Of a DNA stretch of 64,000 nucleotides, positions 40,551 through 50,971 are shown piece by piece. Source of the DNA: Enoplolaimus lenunculus (lineage: Eukaryota; Nematoda; Enoplea; Enoplida; Thoracostomopsidae); contig JASANG010003612.1 of NCBI GenBank assembly GCA_030248215.1, positions 1-64,000 of the forward strand. The letters are read 5' to 3'. The notes under the pieces are model-generated. The model saw only the letters and a program-made list of their open reading frames with translations, was not told the DNA's origin and did not search any database. The translations under genes were made by a program, and so were the position numbers. Each line of letters starts with the position of its first letter. Position 1 is the first letter of the stretch.

Positions 40551-42857
40551 TTATTCCGAATCAGTCTTTGCAACATAAGTTGCGCTGCACGTTGACACTG
40601 AGCGTTCAATTTTTTGAACAACACAGTTTTCAGCTTGAGCGACCGATTGATACTTTTGTCGAAACGACGCTGTCGATGTTGTTTTACGTGGTTTCATAGT
40701 AAGTTGCGTATGGATCGCGTCATCGGTTTGCTCACGTAATCCAGGTGATATGACGTCATTTTGAGCCACTACACTCGACGATAACAACGGTTGTGACGGA
40801 GTTGGCGGATGTTTTTGTTGCTCCACAATGTCCCGGCTGGTGTTGTAGTTATTTTCAGCGGTGACTAAATTTTTCGAAATACATCCGCTCCCAGCGCAGT
40901 CAGCGCCGGTTCGCCCGGTGGTCAGTTTTGTTCGTGAAAATCGTCGCCCAAGTTTTGTCGCACGATACGCCGGGCCAGCAGTGACGACACAATGACGCTT
41001 TTTCCACGCCGCTTGACGAGCGGCCGTCTGCCATCTCGGAAACCAACCATAGATCATCGATTTGAGCATTTCAACGTAGCTTCGTTGTGCTAAAATAGTT
41101 ATAATCGGATTACCAACAGGATTAAACACCATAATTATGAACAAATACATTGTCGCGACGAGTAAATTCGCATCGTTTGGCGGAAGTAATCCAGTTTGAT
41201 GCATAATATAAAACGTTCGATACGGCAAAACGGTGACAACCGCCCATATGGTTGTATTGAAAACGAACAGTATCGATTTCACTGACGCCCCGATACTGTT
41301 TGCAGCGCCAGTGGATCGTTTATTACGACTACGCACCGTGCTTGCAATACTTCCAGACACCGATACAGGCGTTCGTTTTGACGTATCACCTCGAGGTCGA
41401 TGCTGAGTGCCGTCGACACCCAGCAACGATGCATCACCGCCTGATCGGGTGGCTAACGACGAATAGAACGGCGATACATCTGAAGGCATGTGTTCAAGAC
41501 GTCGTTGCGAAGTTGCGATTGAAATATCAGGCACCGATACGGCGATTGAATGCAACTCTGAGTTTAAGTTTCGTTCAATTTTATCAATTGAGCACGTTTG
41601 GCTATTTTTTGCGATCCTGGTACACGGTTGTTTTTTGCCGTTCAAATTGTCTTCGGGATGTGGACTTGCGGTCGGATCACAAGGATCGCTCGGCGGCGAG
41701 ACGTCTCGACGTACGGCGTTTGCTGTACCATATGCGTACGGGTGGTGATGCGATCGTGAATCCGACTGTCGACTACTATTTGTATTGTTGTTGCGTTGTA
41801 TGTTGTTATTTTTGTTATTTTTATTATTGTTTTTGTTACTAATGTTATGATTAATAGTAATACTGCTATCGTTGGCATTTGTCGTCGTATTCGCAGTGTT
41901 ACTGTCGACAAAACTGTTGTTACTTTCGTGTTTTTGTCGTCCACTACCACTGCCACCGCTCCGTGCTCGTCGACGGCTGTCGCGACGTCGTGCGGCCACT
42001 CGACACAGCCGGACCGGAACGGAAATTTTTCGTTTGCGGCGACAAGGCGATTCGCAACTTCCGGATCCGGTTGCCGTTGTAGAATTGAGCCCAACCGACA
42101 GCAGCGTTGCTTTGCGATTATTCGGTGTTGTTGTCGCCAACGTGGTAACACTGCCTGATAACGATTCAAACCGACTAAATCGCCGCGACATAATACCGCC
42201 ACCAGCGCCACCGGAAGCATTCGAACACCGTTGTCGTCGTACTTTTTGAACGCGTAAAACAATGACGCCAATATTAATGCTCACTGCAAACGAAATCACA
42301 ATCGGAAGCGTAAAAAACAGTACAAAAAATGCAACATAAACTTCAATAATACGAGGCTGAAACGTGCAACCACGTGCGCCAATTTGAGTCGCTGGACCGA
42401 GCAAAAATAAACAAGTCCACGAAATTGATACCAGCCAACAAACGGTGATCGCGGCGAGCGTTCGCCGGCGAGTAACAATAATTTCGTAGTGCAACGGACG
42501 ATGAAGGCTACAAAATTTGTCGACGTTAAGCAACAGTAGACTCACGCTTGAGCTGATGGTACCAACGTAAGTCGAAAAGTACAGGATAAAGCATGGCGCA
42601 GGCGAGTATGCGACGCCGTAGTAAAACAGTCCAAACATCATCGGACTGTGTACCCCTGAGAACAGCAAATCAGCCAGTGTCATACTCAACACCAATAATT
42701 GATTTTTGTGCCCGTTTCGTCGGTACACATGAATACACAAGTATAACACGAGCAGTTGAAGCGGTACGCCAAGAATAAAATAGCACAGTTCAAAAATACC
42801 CACCATACGGCGTGTTTCTGCAAGCCATACCAGCGTTTCGTTAGTGAAATTATCCAT
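40551..42857 (-). CDS. Rhodopsin-like (class A) GPCR, single exon, 768 residues
   Basis: ATG at 42857 with two N-glycosylation sites in the short N-terminus (NFT at 3, NET at 6). Seven membrane segments: about 20-45, 52-80, 87-112, 132-155, 170-202, 525-552 and 562-590. Family marks: Asp63 in TM2 (LADLLF), Cys89 and Cys164 for the extracellular disulfide, and DKF (113-115) where DRY is usual, followed by SLHRPLHY. TM6 has TVLPYR in place of CWxP and TM7 has NPIIT in place of NPxxY. The position for the amine-binding Asp in TM3 is Thr96, so a classic biogenic-amine receptor is unlikely. A peptide or orphan receptor of protostome type is my guess. The third loop is huge (about 205-520) and low complexity, with Asn runs, Ser, Arg and Thr, and the C-tail is about 175 residues. 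Frames open on the opposite strand mirror that loop and are ignored. No intron or break is seen. Confidence 0.88.
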   Translation of the reverse strand: MDNFTNETLVWLAETRRMVGIFELCYFILGVPLQLLVLYLCIHVYRRNGHKNQLLVLSMTLADLLFSGVHSPMMFGLFYYGVAYSPAPCFILYFSTYVGTISSSVSLLLLNVDKFCSLHRPLHYEIIVTRRRTLAAITVCWLVSISWTCLFLLGPATQIGARGCTFQPRIIEVYVAFFVLFFTLPIVISFAVSINIGVIVLRVQKVRRQRCSNASGGAGGGIMSRRFSRFESLSGSVTTLATTTPNNRKATLLSVGLNSTTATGSGSCESPCRRKRKISVPVRLCRVAARRRDSRRRARSGGSGSGRQKHESNNSFVDSNTANTTTNANDSSITINHNISNKNNNKNNKNNNIQRNNNTNSSRQSDSRSHHHPYAYGTANAVRRDVSPPSDPCDPTASPHPEDNLNGKKQPCTRIAKNSQTCSIDKIERNLNSELHSIAVSVPDISIATSQRRLEHMPSDVSPFYSSLATRSGGDASLLGVDGTQHRPRGDTSKRTPVSVSGSIASTVRSRNKRSTGAANSIGASVKSILFVFNTTIWAVVTVLPYRTFYIMHQTGLLPPNDANLLVATMYLFIIMVFNPVGNPIITILAQRSYVEMLKSMIYGWFPRWQTAARQAAWKKRHCVVTAGPAYRATKLGRRFSRTKLTTGRTGADCAGSGCISKNLVTAENNYNTSRDIVEQQKHPPTPSQPLLSSSVVAQNDVISPGLREQTDDAIHTQLTMKPRKTTSTASFRQKYQSVAQAENCVVQKIERSVSTCSATYVAKTDSE

Positions 42858-43355
42858 AATTTTGGACCCAAATGTTGTAGTATGAAAAGTGTAACAATTA
42901 TATCACCCGTATGATTTTGTTCGGTGTTTGAGTTTCGAAAGTTTATAGTATGGTATGGTAAGTATAGTATACTAAGATTGAAATAGTAAGTAGCTAGTAC
43001 CCATACAGTAAGCTCGATCATCAACTCGTGGGAAATTTTTTTATACAGGGACGCGTCATTTGAATTGTGAACCATAGCTAGTACCCATACACTAAGCTCG
43101 ATCATCAACTCGTGGGAAATTTTTTTATACAGGGACGCGTAATTTGAATTGTGAACCATAGCTAGTACCCATACACTAAGCTCGATCATCAACTCGTGGG
43201 AAATTTTTTTATACAGGGACGCGTCATTTGAATTGTGAACCAATACGAACGCGTTGTACTGTTCACAAGTTTTTTCTTATATTAAATAGTTTCTCAAGTT
43301 CTAAGCTAATGCTATTTGTGCAAATTTTATTTAAAAAATTTCATATTACCTAATT
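42858..43355. repeat. Triplicated 86-bp repeat upstream of the receptor gene
   Basis: Copies start at about 42991, 43076 and 43162 and end at 43242. Each unit reads AGCTAGTACCCATACACTAA, CTCGATCATCAACTCGTGGG, AATTTTTTTATACAGGGACG and CGTAATTTGAATTGTGAACC in order. They differ at only a few positions. The array lies 130-390 bases upstream of the receptor start (minus strand), where its promoter or 5' leader should be. Other bases of the interval show nothing. Confidence 0.85.
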
Positions 43356-43625
43356 GGCCCTTGTATTGAACAGGGCCGGAACAGTAGTATAAGCGTATTC
43401 CTAATCCCGAGCCTAAGCCTAAGCCTAAGCGTAAGGATGAGCCTATTCCTATTCCTAAGCCTAAGCCGAAACGTAAGGATGAACCTATTTCTAAGCCTAA
43501 GCCTAAGCCTAGGCCTAAAGCCCAAGCCAAAGCCTAAGCCTAATCATAAAATTTAATCTAAAGCTTAAACTGACTCTATTACAGCGCCTCCGGAAAAGAA
43601 TTCGGCCCTGTTCTATACATGGGCC
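43356..43625 (-). mobile_element. Family A MITE, GCCTAA orientation
   Basis: Left GGCCCTTGTATTGAACAGGG, right CGGCCCTGTTCTATACATGG. Interior blocks GCGTAAGGATGAGCCTATTC alternate with GCCTAAGCCTAA. Then AAAATTTAATCTAAAGCTTA and ACAGCGCCTCCGGAAAAGAA appear, a subfamily shared with 49970-50175. Confidence 0.72.
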
Positions 43626-44267
43626 CCTTATTGATAACACAAAAGCCAAATTTGGTACATACTGGTGAAAGTAGTTGGACCTTTTGGCTACGCCAACATC
43701 ATTAAACACTGACAGTGGACCAATTTTACAGAAAACTTTCAATTTGGCTTTCTTTTGACCCCTAAATTTCACGGTTGCCGCTACAGTATCTCAAACCCCC
43801 GTATCAAAGATAAGTTTCTTGCATAGTAAGCAAGTGCGCAATAACTTATCGAAAACAACGGGCATAAAGCGCAATAATTGATTGTTACCGGAACCGGATA
43901 TCTTACTAAACGCTGCTTTGTACACTAGCGAAGAGTGATAGAAATCATGTTGCTTAAATAGTAACCTTTAGAACGTTTCTAAGACGCTAAGTATTTTATG
44001 TAAAGTATGCTAAAAGCAACTCGTAAAATTTATAGTACACGATTCTCACGGTTTAACAGAAATATTACGCTTGTACGCAGTAAAAAAGTTTCCGCTACAC
44101 GCCAGAGACCACTAAGATTTGAGCGTCAAGGCATTAAGGGATGATGGCAAACTCTTTCCAAGTGGCGATAGTTGCAGGAATTGAAATGTAACTTGAATTT
44201 AGGACCGCATTAAGGTGCTGTGAGAGGCCAGGGGCCATATGACTTGCACGCCGTTTTATTAACCATC
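43626..44267. other. No gene recognised
   Basis: Nothing recognisable. Confidence 0.5.
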
Positions 44268-45195
44268 ATTATTGAGCGAAGCGAAACTCCAAGCGAAGCT
44301 CGAAGTTACAGAAGCGTTTTATGTTTTGTACTTGGGGTTCGAAAGGTGGATGTCCGTCCGTCCGTCTGTCCGTCTGTCCGTCCGAAAAGAATCTCAGGAA
44401 CGGCTGAACCGATTTTGATAAACTTTTTTTGTTTGAAAGGCAATAATCCTGGGGTGTTAACCTCGTATTGGGGCTTGAAAATGTCAAGCCGTTTATTAGC
44501 TACAGACTAATTTGCATAATTAATTAAGCCTAAATTAGGACTTTCCGCAATATTTCACTAATTATTACAGTTAGAAGCCATCTAATTTTAGCATTAAAGG
44601 GTTTTTGGGTGCGAGGAATCTGCGTAGACTGTTCGCAAATCTCCAAAACGGATAATTGAGCAGTTAGCTAATAGATAATTTGCATATTAGCATAGTATGT
44701 AAGCCTAAATTTGGACTTTTATTAAGATATACTTTCAGCACTAAAGGGTTTTAGGGGCGCGGAATTTGAATAAATTGTTTACAAACCTCCATAACCGATA
44801 ATTGAATAGTTAGCTGATAGCTAATTTGCATATTAGCTTAATTGACCAGACAAAATTAGGACTTTTTAAATTATTTCTATAATTATTAAGGTTAAAAGCA
44901 ATATAATTTCAGCACTGAAGGGTTTTTAGGTGCTAGGAATCTGAATAAATTGTCTACAAACCTTTAAAGGCGATTATCGAATAGTTAGCTAATAGATAAT
45001 TTGCATATTTGCTTAATTGACGAGACAAAAGTAGGACTTTTTGAATTATTCCAATAATTATTAGGGTGGTGAAAGGTTTTTGCGTTCGAGGAATCTGAGG
45101 AAATTGCTTACAAACCTCCAAAACCGATAAATGAAAAGTGACTAAAAAGCAATTTGCATATTACCTTAATGCTTAGCTTCGCTCAATAAATGTAG
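44268..45195. mobile_element. Composite element with TTATTGAGCGAAGC ends and internal repeats
   Basis: TTATTGAGCGAAGCGAA near 44268 and AGCTTCGCTCAATAAA near 45176 form short inverted ends. Inside, after a GTCC run (44347-44385) and AGGAACGGCTGAACCGATTT, about four copies of a 150-160 base unit follow. Each unit has AGGACTTT, TAATTATTA, AAAGGGTTTTT, GGAATCTG, TTACAAACCTCC and GATAATTTGCATATTAGC in order. Non-coding. Confidence 0.6.
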
Positions 45196-45364
45196 TCCCA
45201 CTACGACTGGTTTTATACACGAGAGCTTTGGTAATAACACGTTTTAGTGAAATAAATTGCAACAGATCTATTCACGTTGAAAATGCGTTGATACACGCCG
45301 CTGTACATTCATTTTTGAACCAATCGCATTATGACGAAACCTATATTAATGTTTATAAGATGTT

Positions 45365-45565
45365 GGGCCATTGTTACTTTTAGGGGCGTAGCAGTAGATT
45401 AAGCGTATTCCTAAAGCCTAAGCCTAAGCGTTAAAAAACGTATTCATAAGCTTAAGCCTAAGCCTAAGCCTAAACTCAAGCCTAAACAAAAAATGTAATC
45501 TAGAATCTAAACCTACTCTTTTATAGAACCACCAGAAACCTGGAAGACCCTAGTAAACATGGGCC
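45365..45565 (-). mobile_element. Family A MITE, TTACTTTTAGGGGCG subfamily
   Basis: Left GGGCCATTGTTACTTTTAGG with GCGTAGCAGTAGATTAAGCG, right CCCTAGTAAACATGGGCC. GCCTAA blocks in the middle. Confidence 0.72.
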
Positions 45566-45777
45566 AGATGTTGACGAAAAATTTTAAGAACGGGTGGTAT
45601 TTTTGGATTCAGCTAAATCCTGTTGTAAATTAGAAACCAAAATCAAGAATGGCTACTATACTCATTAACATAACGAAGATGCAGTCTTTAATTAAACAGA
45701 AAATAATTATTTAAAACTGGCTAAATGTTTATTTCAAAAATTTAAAATCATCATTTCGCGGCAGCGAGTACCCTGTA

Positions 45778-46035
45778 AAAACTTAAACTTAACTTTGAGT
45801 GTGAGTTTAAAAGTAAAACTTAAATGACTGACGGACTAAACTAAACTATAATTTTAACTGTACGTTAAACTGACAAATTTTTAAGTTTAGCTCGAGTCTT
45901 AGCTAAACAATTATTTTTGGTTAAGATACAAGTGATGTTTAAGAAAAATGAAGTTTTAAACCTCACAAAGTTTAGACTTAAACTTAAAATAGATCATATT
46001 TCAAATAAGTTTAAGCGTAGCCTACCAGTTAATTT
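45778..46035. repeat. ACTTAAAC-rich palindromic region
   Basis: Words TTAAACTTAA, AACTTAAA and GTTTAAG recur in both directions between ACCCTGTAAAAACTTAAAC and GTTTAAGCGTAGCCTACC. It is like family K in style but I could not fix the ends. Confidence 0.4.
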
Positions 46036-46067
46036 AATTAATCTTTAAAGTCATATATACTTTATGC

Positions 46068-46215
46068 GGCCAATGTTACTTTTAGAACCGTAACAGTAGA
46101 TTAAGCGTATTCCTAAGCCTAAGCCTAAGTCTAAGCGTTGCAAAGGCGTATTCCTAAGCGTAAGCCTAAATCTAAGAAAAAATGTAGTCTAGAATGTAAA
46201 CCTACTCTATAGTAT
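46068..46215 (-). mobile_element. Family A MITE, truncated
   Basis: Left GGCCAATGTTACTTTTAGAA with CCGTAACAGTAGATTAAGCG, GCCTAA units, then AAAAATGTAGTCTAGAATGT and CCTACTCTATAG, where it stops short of the right terminal repeat. Confidence 0.68.
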
Positions 46216-46837
46216 TAGTTTAGTAAAGAATTATTTAAAGTTTGTTAAATTTAAAAAAAATGAATGCAGGGGTCTCGCCCAATAAAAATATGAATGTCGT
46301 CTTATGCTTAAGCATAACTGCACTCGCACATCATTGTTCTTTCTGTTTTTAAACGGCTAACTTACGATCTGCATAACTGTGTGCGGAATTTTCTCTAATA
46401 ACAACAAAAACAAAAAAAACAAAAACAACAACCCTTTTGAGAAAATTTCAATTTTTCAAAATTTTTTCAAAAAAAGTTGAAATTCAAAAATTTTAGACGA
46501 ACCGATTGAGAATTCAATTTAAATACTCAATATATTGAGCGACCCTGGTGCCTCTCATTATCAACGTTTTTGTTTGAACTGTTGTTCAGCTGTTTTGCGC
46601 ATTTCAAATTTTGATTGATAATGTTAAAATTCACTTTCATACTTCCAATTGGAAAATTGTTAATTGTTGTTTTGGTTGAAGACGAACTCTCTTTAGAAGG
46701 GAACCGCTGGTCAATAGGTGCTCGCCGTGGCTTCCGACGGTATTACAAGCTAAAACCAGAAAATCATTATGATATTGGCATAAAAGTCAAGTTAACTACA
46801 CATATAACTCGATTTCCACCAGGGTTCAGTACCGAAA
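46216..46837. other. No gene recognised
   Basis: Simple A-rich words near 46400-46430 and AATTTTTCAAAATTTTTTC near 46450. An open frame from about 46615 leads into the T-rich array, and its start (KFTFILPIGKLLIVVLVEDE) has no known motif. Confidence 0.4.
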
Positions 46838-47150
46838 AAACCAACGAAAAAACGGTTTTCTTCTGTTTTTTTTTTGTTTCCAACGGAAAAAATGGTTCTT
46901 TTCCTGTTTTTTTCGTTTTCAACGGAAAGAAATGTTTTTTCCTGTTTTTGTTCGTTTCCAACGGGAAAACGGTTCTTTCCTGTTTTTTTCGTTTCGAACG
47001 GAAAAAAAACGGTTTTTTCCTGTTTTTTTCGTTTCCAAAGGAAAAAAATATTTTTTCCTTTTTTTCGTTTCCAACGGAAAAAACGGTTTTTCCTGTTTTT
47101 TCGTTTCCAACTGATAAACTGGTTTTTTCCTGCTTTTTCCGTTTTGTCCC
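46838..47150. repeat. T-rich minisatellite of hairpin units, about 40 bp
   Basis: Seven to eight imperfect units of TTTTTCCTGTTTTTTTCGTT plus TCCAACGGAAAAAACGG. Each unit contains a self-complementary core, TTTTCGTTTCCAACGGAAAA. Poly-Phe and Lys-rich frames on both strands come from it. Confidence 0.85.
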
Positions 47151-47838
47151 AGAAGGTGGAAAATAGGAAAAAACGGAAAAATGGCTTTTTATCATAATAT
47201 CAGTAAACCACTCGCAAAATAGCGACAAAACATCGCGGAAGCCGTAAAAAATGGTTTTTCTCACGCTCCGGTCATCGCGAAGGCTGATTGACTTTCGAAG
47301 GAATCGGCGTCAAAATCATGAAACTATAAAATGAGGGACCCCTCGAGGTATAGTGGATGAACTCACAAGCAAACCGAGCCAGGAGCCATGCGCCATTTCA
47401 GTGCTAAACCTATAAATACAAATTCTTGACTTTCCCTTTCGCAGAGAGGTACACCCCGCCCCCAGAGTGTCTCATACCGCCGCAGCAGTCATACCGGGGC
47501 TGAAAAGTATGCAACACCAATGGTTTCCTAATGAAACCGGGATTCTAGTCGCATCCCTGCTACTATCTACTTCTTTAATCTAAAAGCGATTGCTATATCT
47601 ATTTGAGATTTTCAGTTTCTTTGTGATGCAACATTCATTGTAGATACATATATGTAGCGTTTCGTTCGGAAACTAACTTCTAATTAATTTCATTTTTCAT
47701 ATATCAATAAAACTATAAATCCTGTTTGCAGGCACCTTTGTGACCACCTTATCTAGCATGCACACCTTTTCAGGGTTACGAAAACTCTGTAGTGTGTGCA
47801 ATATACATATCATCACGCGGTATCAAATGTTGATACTT
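47151..47838. other. No gene recognised
   Basis: GGAAAAACGGAAAAATGG near 47165 extends the array style. Nothing else is recognised up to the family G pair. Confidence 0.45.
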
Positions 47839-47846
47839 AATAATAG

Positions 47847-48174
47847 CAAGAGTGTATAATATAGGAAGAGTGTGACACTGTGCATACAACACGTATTAGC
47901 GTGATGTAGTATCACGCGGACACTACTTTGTCAAACCCCCCCTTGATTGAAGGGGGTCTGTACGGCTTTGAATTAAACAAAATTGCGTCTTAGATGAAAA
48001 GAGGTCTGCACTAAACATGCAGTTTATATGTATTTTGCATAAGTGTGTTAACTTGCAGCTGTAGTTAAGACCCCCCTCAATCAAGGGTGGGGTAGCATCT
48101 ATTAAGGTCCGCGTAATATCACGCAATATATGTGTGTAGATGGAGAAGTGTCATACTCTCCATTATACACTGTT
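47847..48174. mobile_element. Family G MITE, GTGTATAATA variant, 8-bp target duplication
   Basis: Left CAAGAGTGTATAATATAGGA, right CTCCATTATACACTGTT, inverted. AATAATAG (47839-47846) and GATAATAG (48175-48182) lie outside, an 8-base duplication with one change. ATCACGCGGACACTAC / GTCCGCGTAATATCACGC are further mirrored blocks. Confidence 0.75.
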
Positions 48175-48182
48175 GATAATAG

Positions 48183-48498
48183 CAAGAGTGGATGATGTCC
48201 ACTTGCAGAAGAGTGTGCAACTGCTTAGGCTGTGCATGGCACAAAGTGTACCAGCACGCGTTGCATTTTGCTCGACCCCCCCTGATTTGGGAGGGTAGTC
48301 ACCACTTAATCTACATAGTAAGCATAGGAGTTAAAATATAATCGGAGCGACTAGCTAAAATTCAAAATATTGGTTCAACGTTCCCCCCCCAAATAAGGGG
48401 GGATATGCCAAAAACGCAACGCGTGCCGGGTACATTCTTTAATACACAGAGTGTGCCCAGTTGCATACTCTTGTTATAAAGAGTGATCATCCACTCTT
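48183..48498. mobile_element. Family G MITE, 8-bp target duplication
   Basis: Left CAAGAGTGGATGATGTCCAC, right GAGTGATCATCCACTCTT, flanked by GATAATAG at 48175-48182 and again at 48499-48506. GCACGCGTTGCATTTTG / CAAAAACGCAACGCGTGC are mirrored inside. An 8-base duplication fits the hAT superfamily. Confidence 0.8.
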
Positions 48499-48506
48499 GA
48501 TAATAG

Positions 48507-49273
48507 TAAGATAGTATAATTTGATTCTTCTATTGTCATTTTTTCAATAGACAAATCATCCATCACCGTTTTTCCGGAAGCATTAGTAAGTACGTAATTT
48601 TCAATTTTCCGTTTTTCCGGTAAAAACAAAATAAAACCGGGTTTTTTCAATCAATTCAAATTTTTTCGGAACAAAGCTCAACCCTGGTTTTACACCGCAC
48701 ATAAAGGCGTATGTTATTCACAGCATTCAGTCTAAAAAAATATTTCAATTCTCGTTCTGTATTAAGGTAAGCACCATGCGTACCAAACAGCAGCTAATAT
48801 AGAAACCTTTAACGTAATATATTAATCAAGCAATGAAAATAACGCTATGTTTCGACTGTAAAACGTGCCTGAATCCATTAGGAATCGGTGTTTTTTCAGC
48901 ATTTTTTGTCGATTCTAATACATACATCTCATGCGTATTGTCTATATTGTTTAAAACTGCTCGTTTTAGCTTAAAATGAATCTCGAAGGCTAAAAAACGC
49001 TAACAACAACTGTAGAATAATGTAAACGTTCCTATATTATGAGCAGTTTAATAGCGGTATTATATAGTTCGATAATACGAAGCGTATAGGACGTACAGGT
49101 TACCGGTATGACTTCCGGAATTAGCAAAAAAAGATTAACTCTACACACCACATTGAACTCTGATTTATAAATACGATTTGACGTATAGCATATGCCAGTT
49201 ACGCCTTGGTTGTAGGAAATCTAACATTTTATAGTGCACCTGTATGGTCTATGCTGGTTTTGCTATATCCGGT
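48507..49273. other. No gene recognised
   Basis: TTTTTCCGGTAAAAAC and ACCGGGTTTTTTCAATC near 48610-48650 are repeat-like. Nothing else. Confidence 0.45.
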
Positions 49274-49606
49274 TTGTAGTAGGAATAGTGTCAAAAATAC
49301 AACGCTATTTTAAACGCGTTCGAATAGCAATATCTTTCAAACACTTTTTGACAAATAGACAAACTCTGAAATGAATAGCTAGCGTAGCTGAACGCTTAAA
49401 ATTGAGTGTAGCGCTTTGTCTAAACGCTATTTTCTCATTTTGTAGTAGAAATAGTGTCAAAAATAAAACGCTATTTTAAACGCTTTCGAATAACAATATC
49501 TTTCAAACACTTTTTGACAAATAGACAAACTCTGAAATGAATAGCTAGCGTAGCTGAACGCTTAAAATTGAGTGTAGGGCTTTGTCAAAACGCTATTTTC
49601 TCATTG
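49274..49606. repeat. Tandem duplication, 166-bp unit x2
   Basis: TTGTAGTAGGAATAGTGTCA starts at 49274 and TTGTAGTAGAAATAGTGTCA at 49440. The two units are almost identical through AATAGCTAGCGTAGCTGAAC and AACGCTATTTTCTCATT. Confidence 0.88.
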
Positions 49607-49752
49607 GTTTAAGCTATTAAACGCGTATTTTAAAACGCGAAAAGCGCTGTGTATTTTTGACTTGAACAAAATGCAGAAGTGAAGTATTGTGATAAATTGA
49701 TTGCAATGACTTCTTAAACTTTTCCTGAGGTTATAACTAAACCTACACTGTA

Positions 49753-49926
49753 CACTGGAAAAAATGCTGAGTCAAATTGACTCTCAGAAATATGCTCTAC
49801 GGAACTGCACAAATTGAGTCAAATTCGACTCAATGACTCTCATGTTGGACTCTGGTGGAATCGAATTTGACCCAGTTTGTATAGTCTCGTAGAGACTATT
49901 TCAAAAAATCACAGTTTTTCGCAGCG
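49753..49926. mobile_element. Family C palindromic MITE
   Basis: Left CACTGGAAAAAATGCTGAGT, right CACAGTTTTTCGCAGCG, TA on both sides. Mirrored ACAAATTGAGTCAAATTCGA / TCGAATTTGACCCAGTTTGT. The right half is shorter than in other copies. Confidence 0.7.
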
Positions 49927-49969
49927 TACACTGGGGTAAATCGTAATTATGCTACCTGATACTCTAATT

Positions 49970-50175
49970 GGCCCATGTACAGAACAGGATCGGAACAGTA
50001 GTACAAGCGTATTTCTAAGCCTAAGTTTAAGCCTAATCCTAAACACCTAAGCGTAAGGATAAGCCTATTCCTAAGCCTAAGCCTAAGCTTAAGCAAAAAA
50101 TTAGTCTAACACTTAAACTGGCTCTGTTATACAGCCTCGCCGGAAAACGATCCATTCCTGTTCTATACATAGGCC
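49970..50175 (-). mobile_element. Family A MITE, GCCTAA orientation
   Basis: Left GGCCCATGTACAGAACAGGA, right CATTCCTGTTCTATACATAGG. GCCTAA blocks split by GCGTAAGGATAAGCC, then TTAGTCTAACACTTAAACTG and CAGCCTCGCCGGAAAACG, as in 43356-43625. Confidence 0.72.
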
Positions 50176-50357
50176 CTCTAATTCATTTAGTTTTTGGCTT
50201 TATTTTGTGTAAAATATATTTAATGAGCGTGTTTTGACAGTCCGCGATTAAAAAATAAACTTTCGCAAGTAAGGCGCGCGACAGATAACAAAATCTTGAC
50301 CCATTTGCACCTCTGCACGACAACTATATTAAGTAGTGAATCGGTGTCAATTTTTAC

Positions 50358-50703
50358 GGCCCATGTAAAGATCAGGGGCGGAACGTTTTTCTGTGTGACT
50401 GCAATAGAGTAAGCTTAAGCGTTAGACTAATTTTTTGCTTGGCTTAGGCTTAGGCTTAGGCTAAGGCTTCGGCTTTAGGCATATGCTCATTCTTACGCTT
50501 AGGCTTAGGCTTAGGCTTAGGCTTAGGCTTAGGCTTAGGCTTAGGCTTAGGCTTAGGCTTAGGCTTAGGCTTAGGCTTAGGCTTAGGCTTAGGCTTAGGC
50601 TTAGGCTTAGGCTTAGGCTTAGGCTTAGGCTTAGGCTTAGGCTTACTCTTAGTGTCAGGAATATGCTTATAATACTGTTCCGCCCCTGTTCTTTACATTG
50701 ACC
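50358..50703 (+). mobile_element. Family A MITE with long TTAGGC array
   Basis: Textbook ends GGCCCATGTAAAGATCAGGG and CCCCTGTTCTTTACATTG. The interior includes an uninterrupted (TTAGGC)n of about 25 units at 50494-50646. It shows directly that the telomere-type hexamer can expand inside a mobile element. Arg-Leu frames are artefacts. Confidence 0.85.
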
Positions 50704-50971
50704 AACTTTACGAACAAAAATTCATTCATTCGTTCGTTTATTGACTTATCAGACTTGCGACATACACTTTTTTTAATATATTATTGGATTACATGGACAA
50801 TGATTCTAAAAATTAAGTGAACTTGACACACGTGATTGACCTGTGCCAAAAATAGATTTAGTACGCATGTGGCCACAACTATTATAAAATTACACGGTAC
50901 CATGATTGGCAGATTTACGTAAAAGCATTGTGACGTTTTTAAGTGTAATCCGCAAAAAGAAACTGTTAGTA
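50704..50971. other. No gene recognised
   Basis: Short direct repeats of TTCATTCATTCGTTCG only. Confidence 0.5.

Noticed and set aside
41300-42271. Several ORFs of 67-209 residues overlapping the receptor gene
   Set aside because: They lie in the low-complexity third loop of the receptor in other frames and have no own motifs.
44220-44510. ORF with VRPSVCPSVRP peptide
   Set aside because: The peptide comes from a (GTCC)n simple repeat inside a non-coding element.
46615-47264. Phe-rich and Lys-rich ORFs of 107-183 residues
   Set aside because: Products of the T-rich hairpin minisatellite on the two strands.
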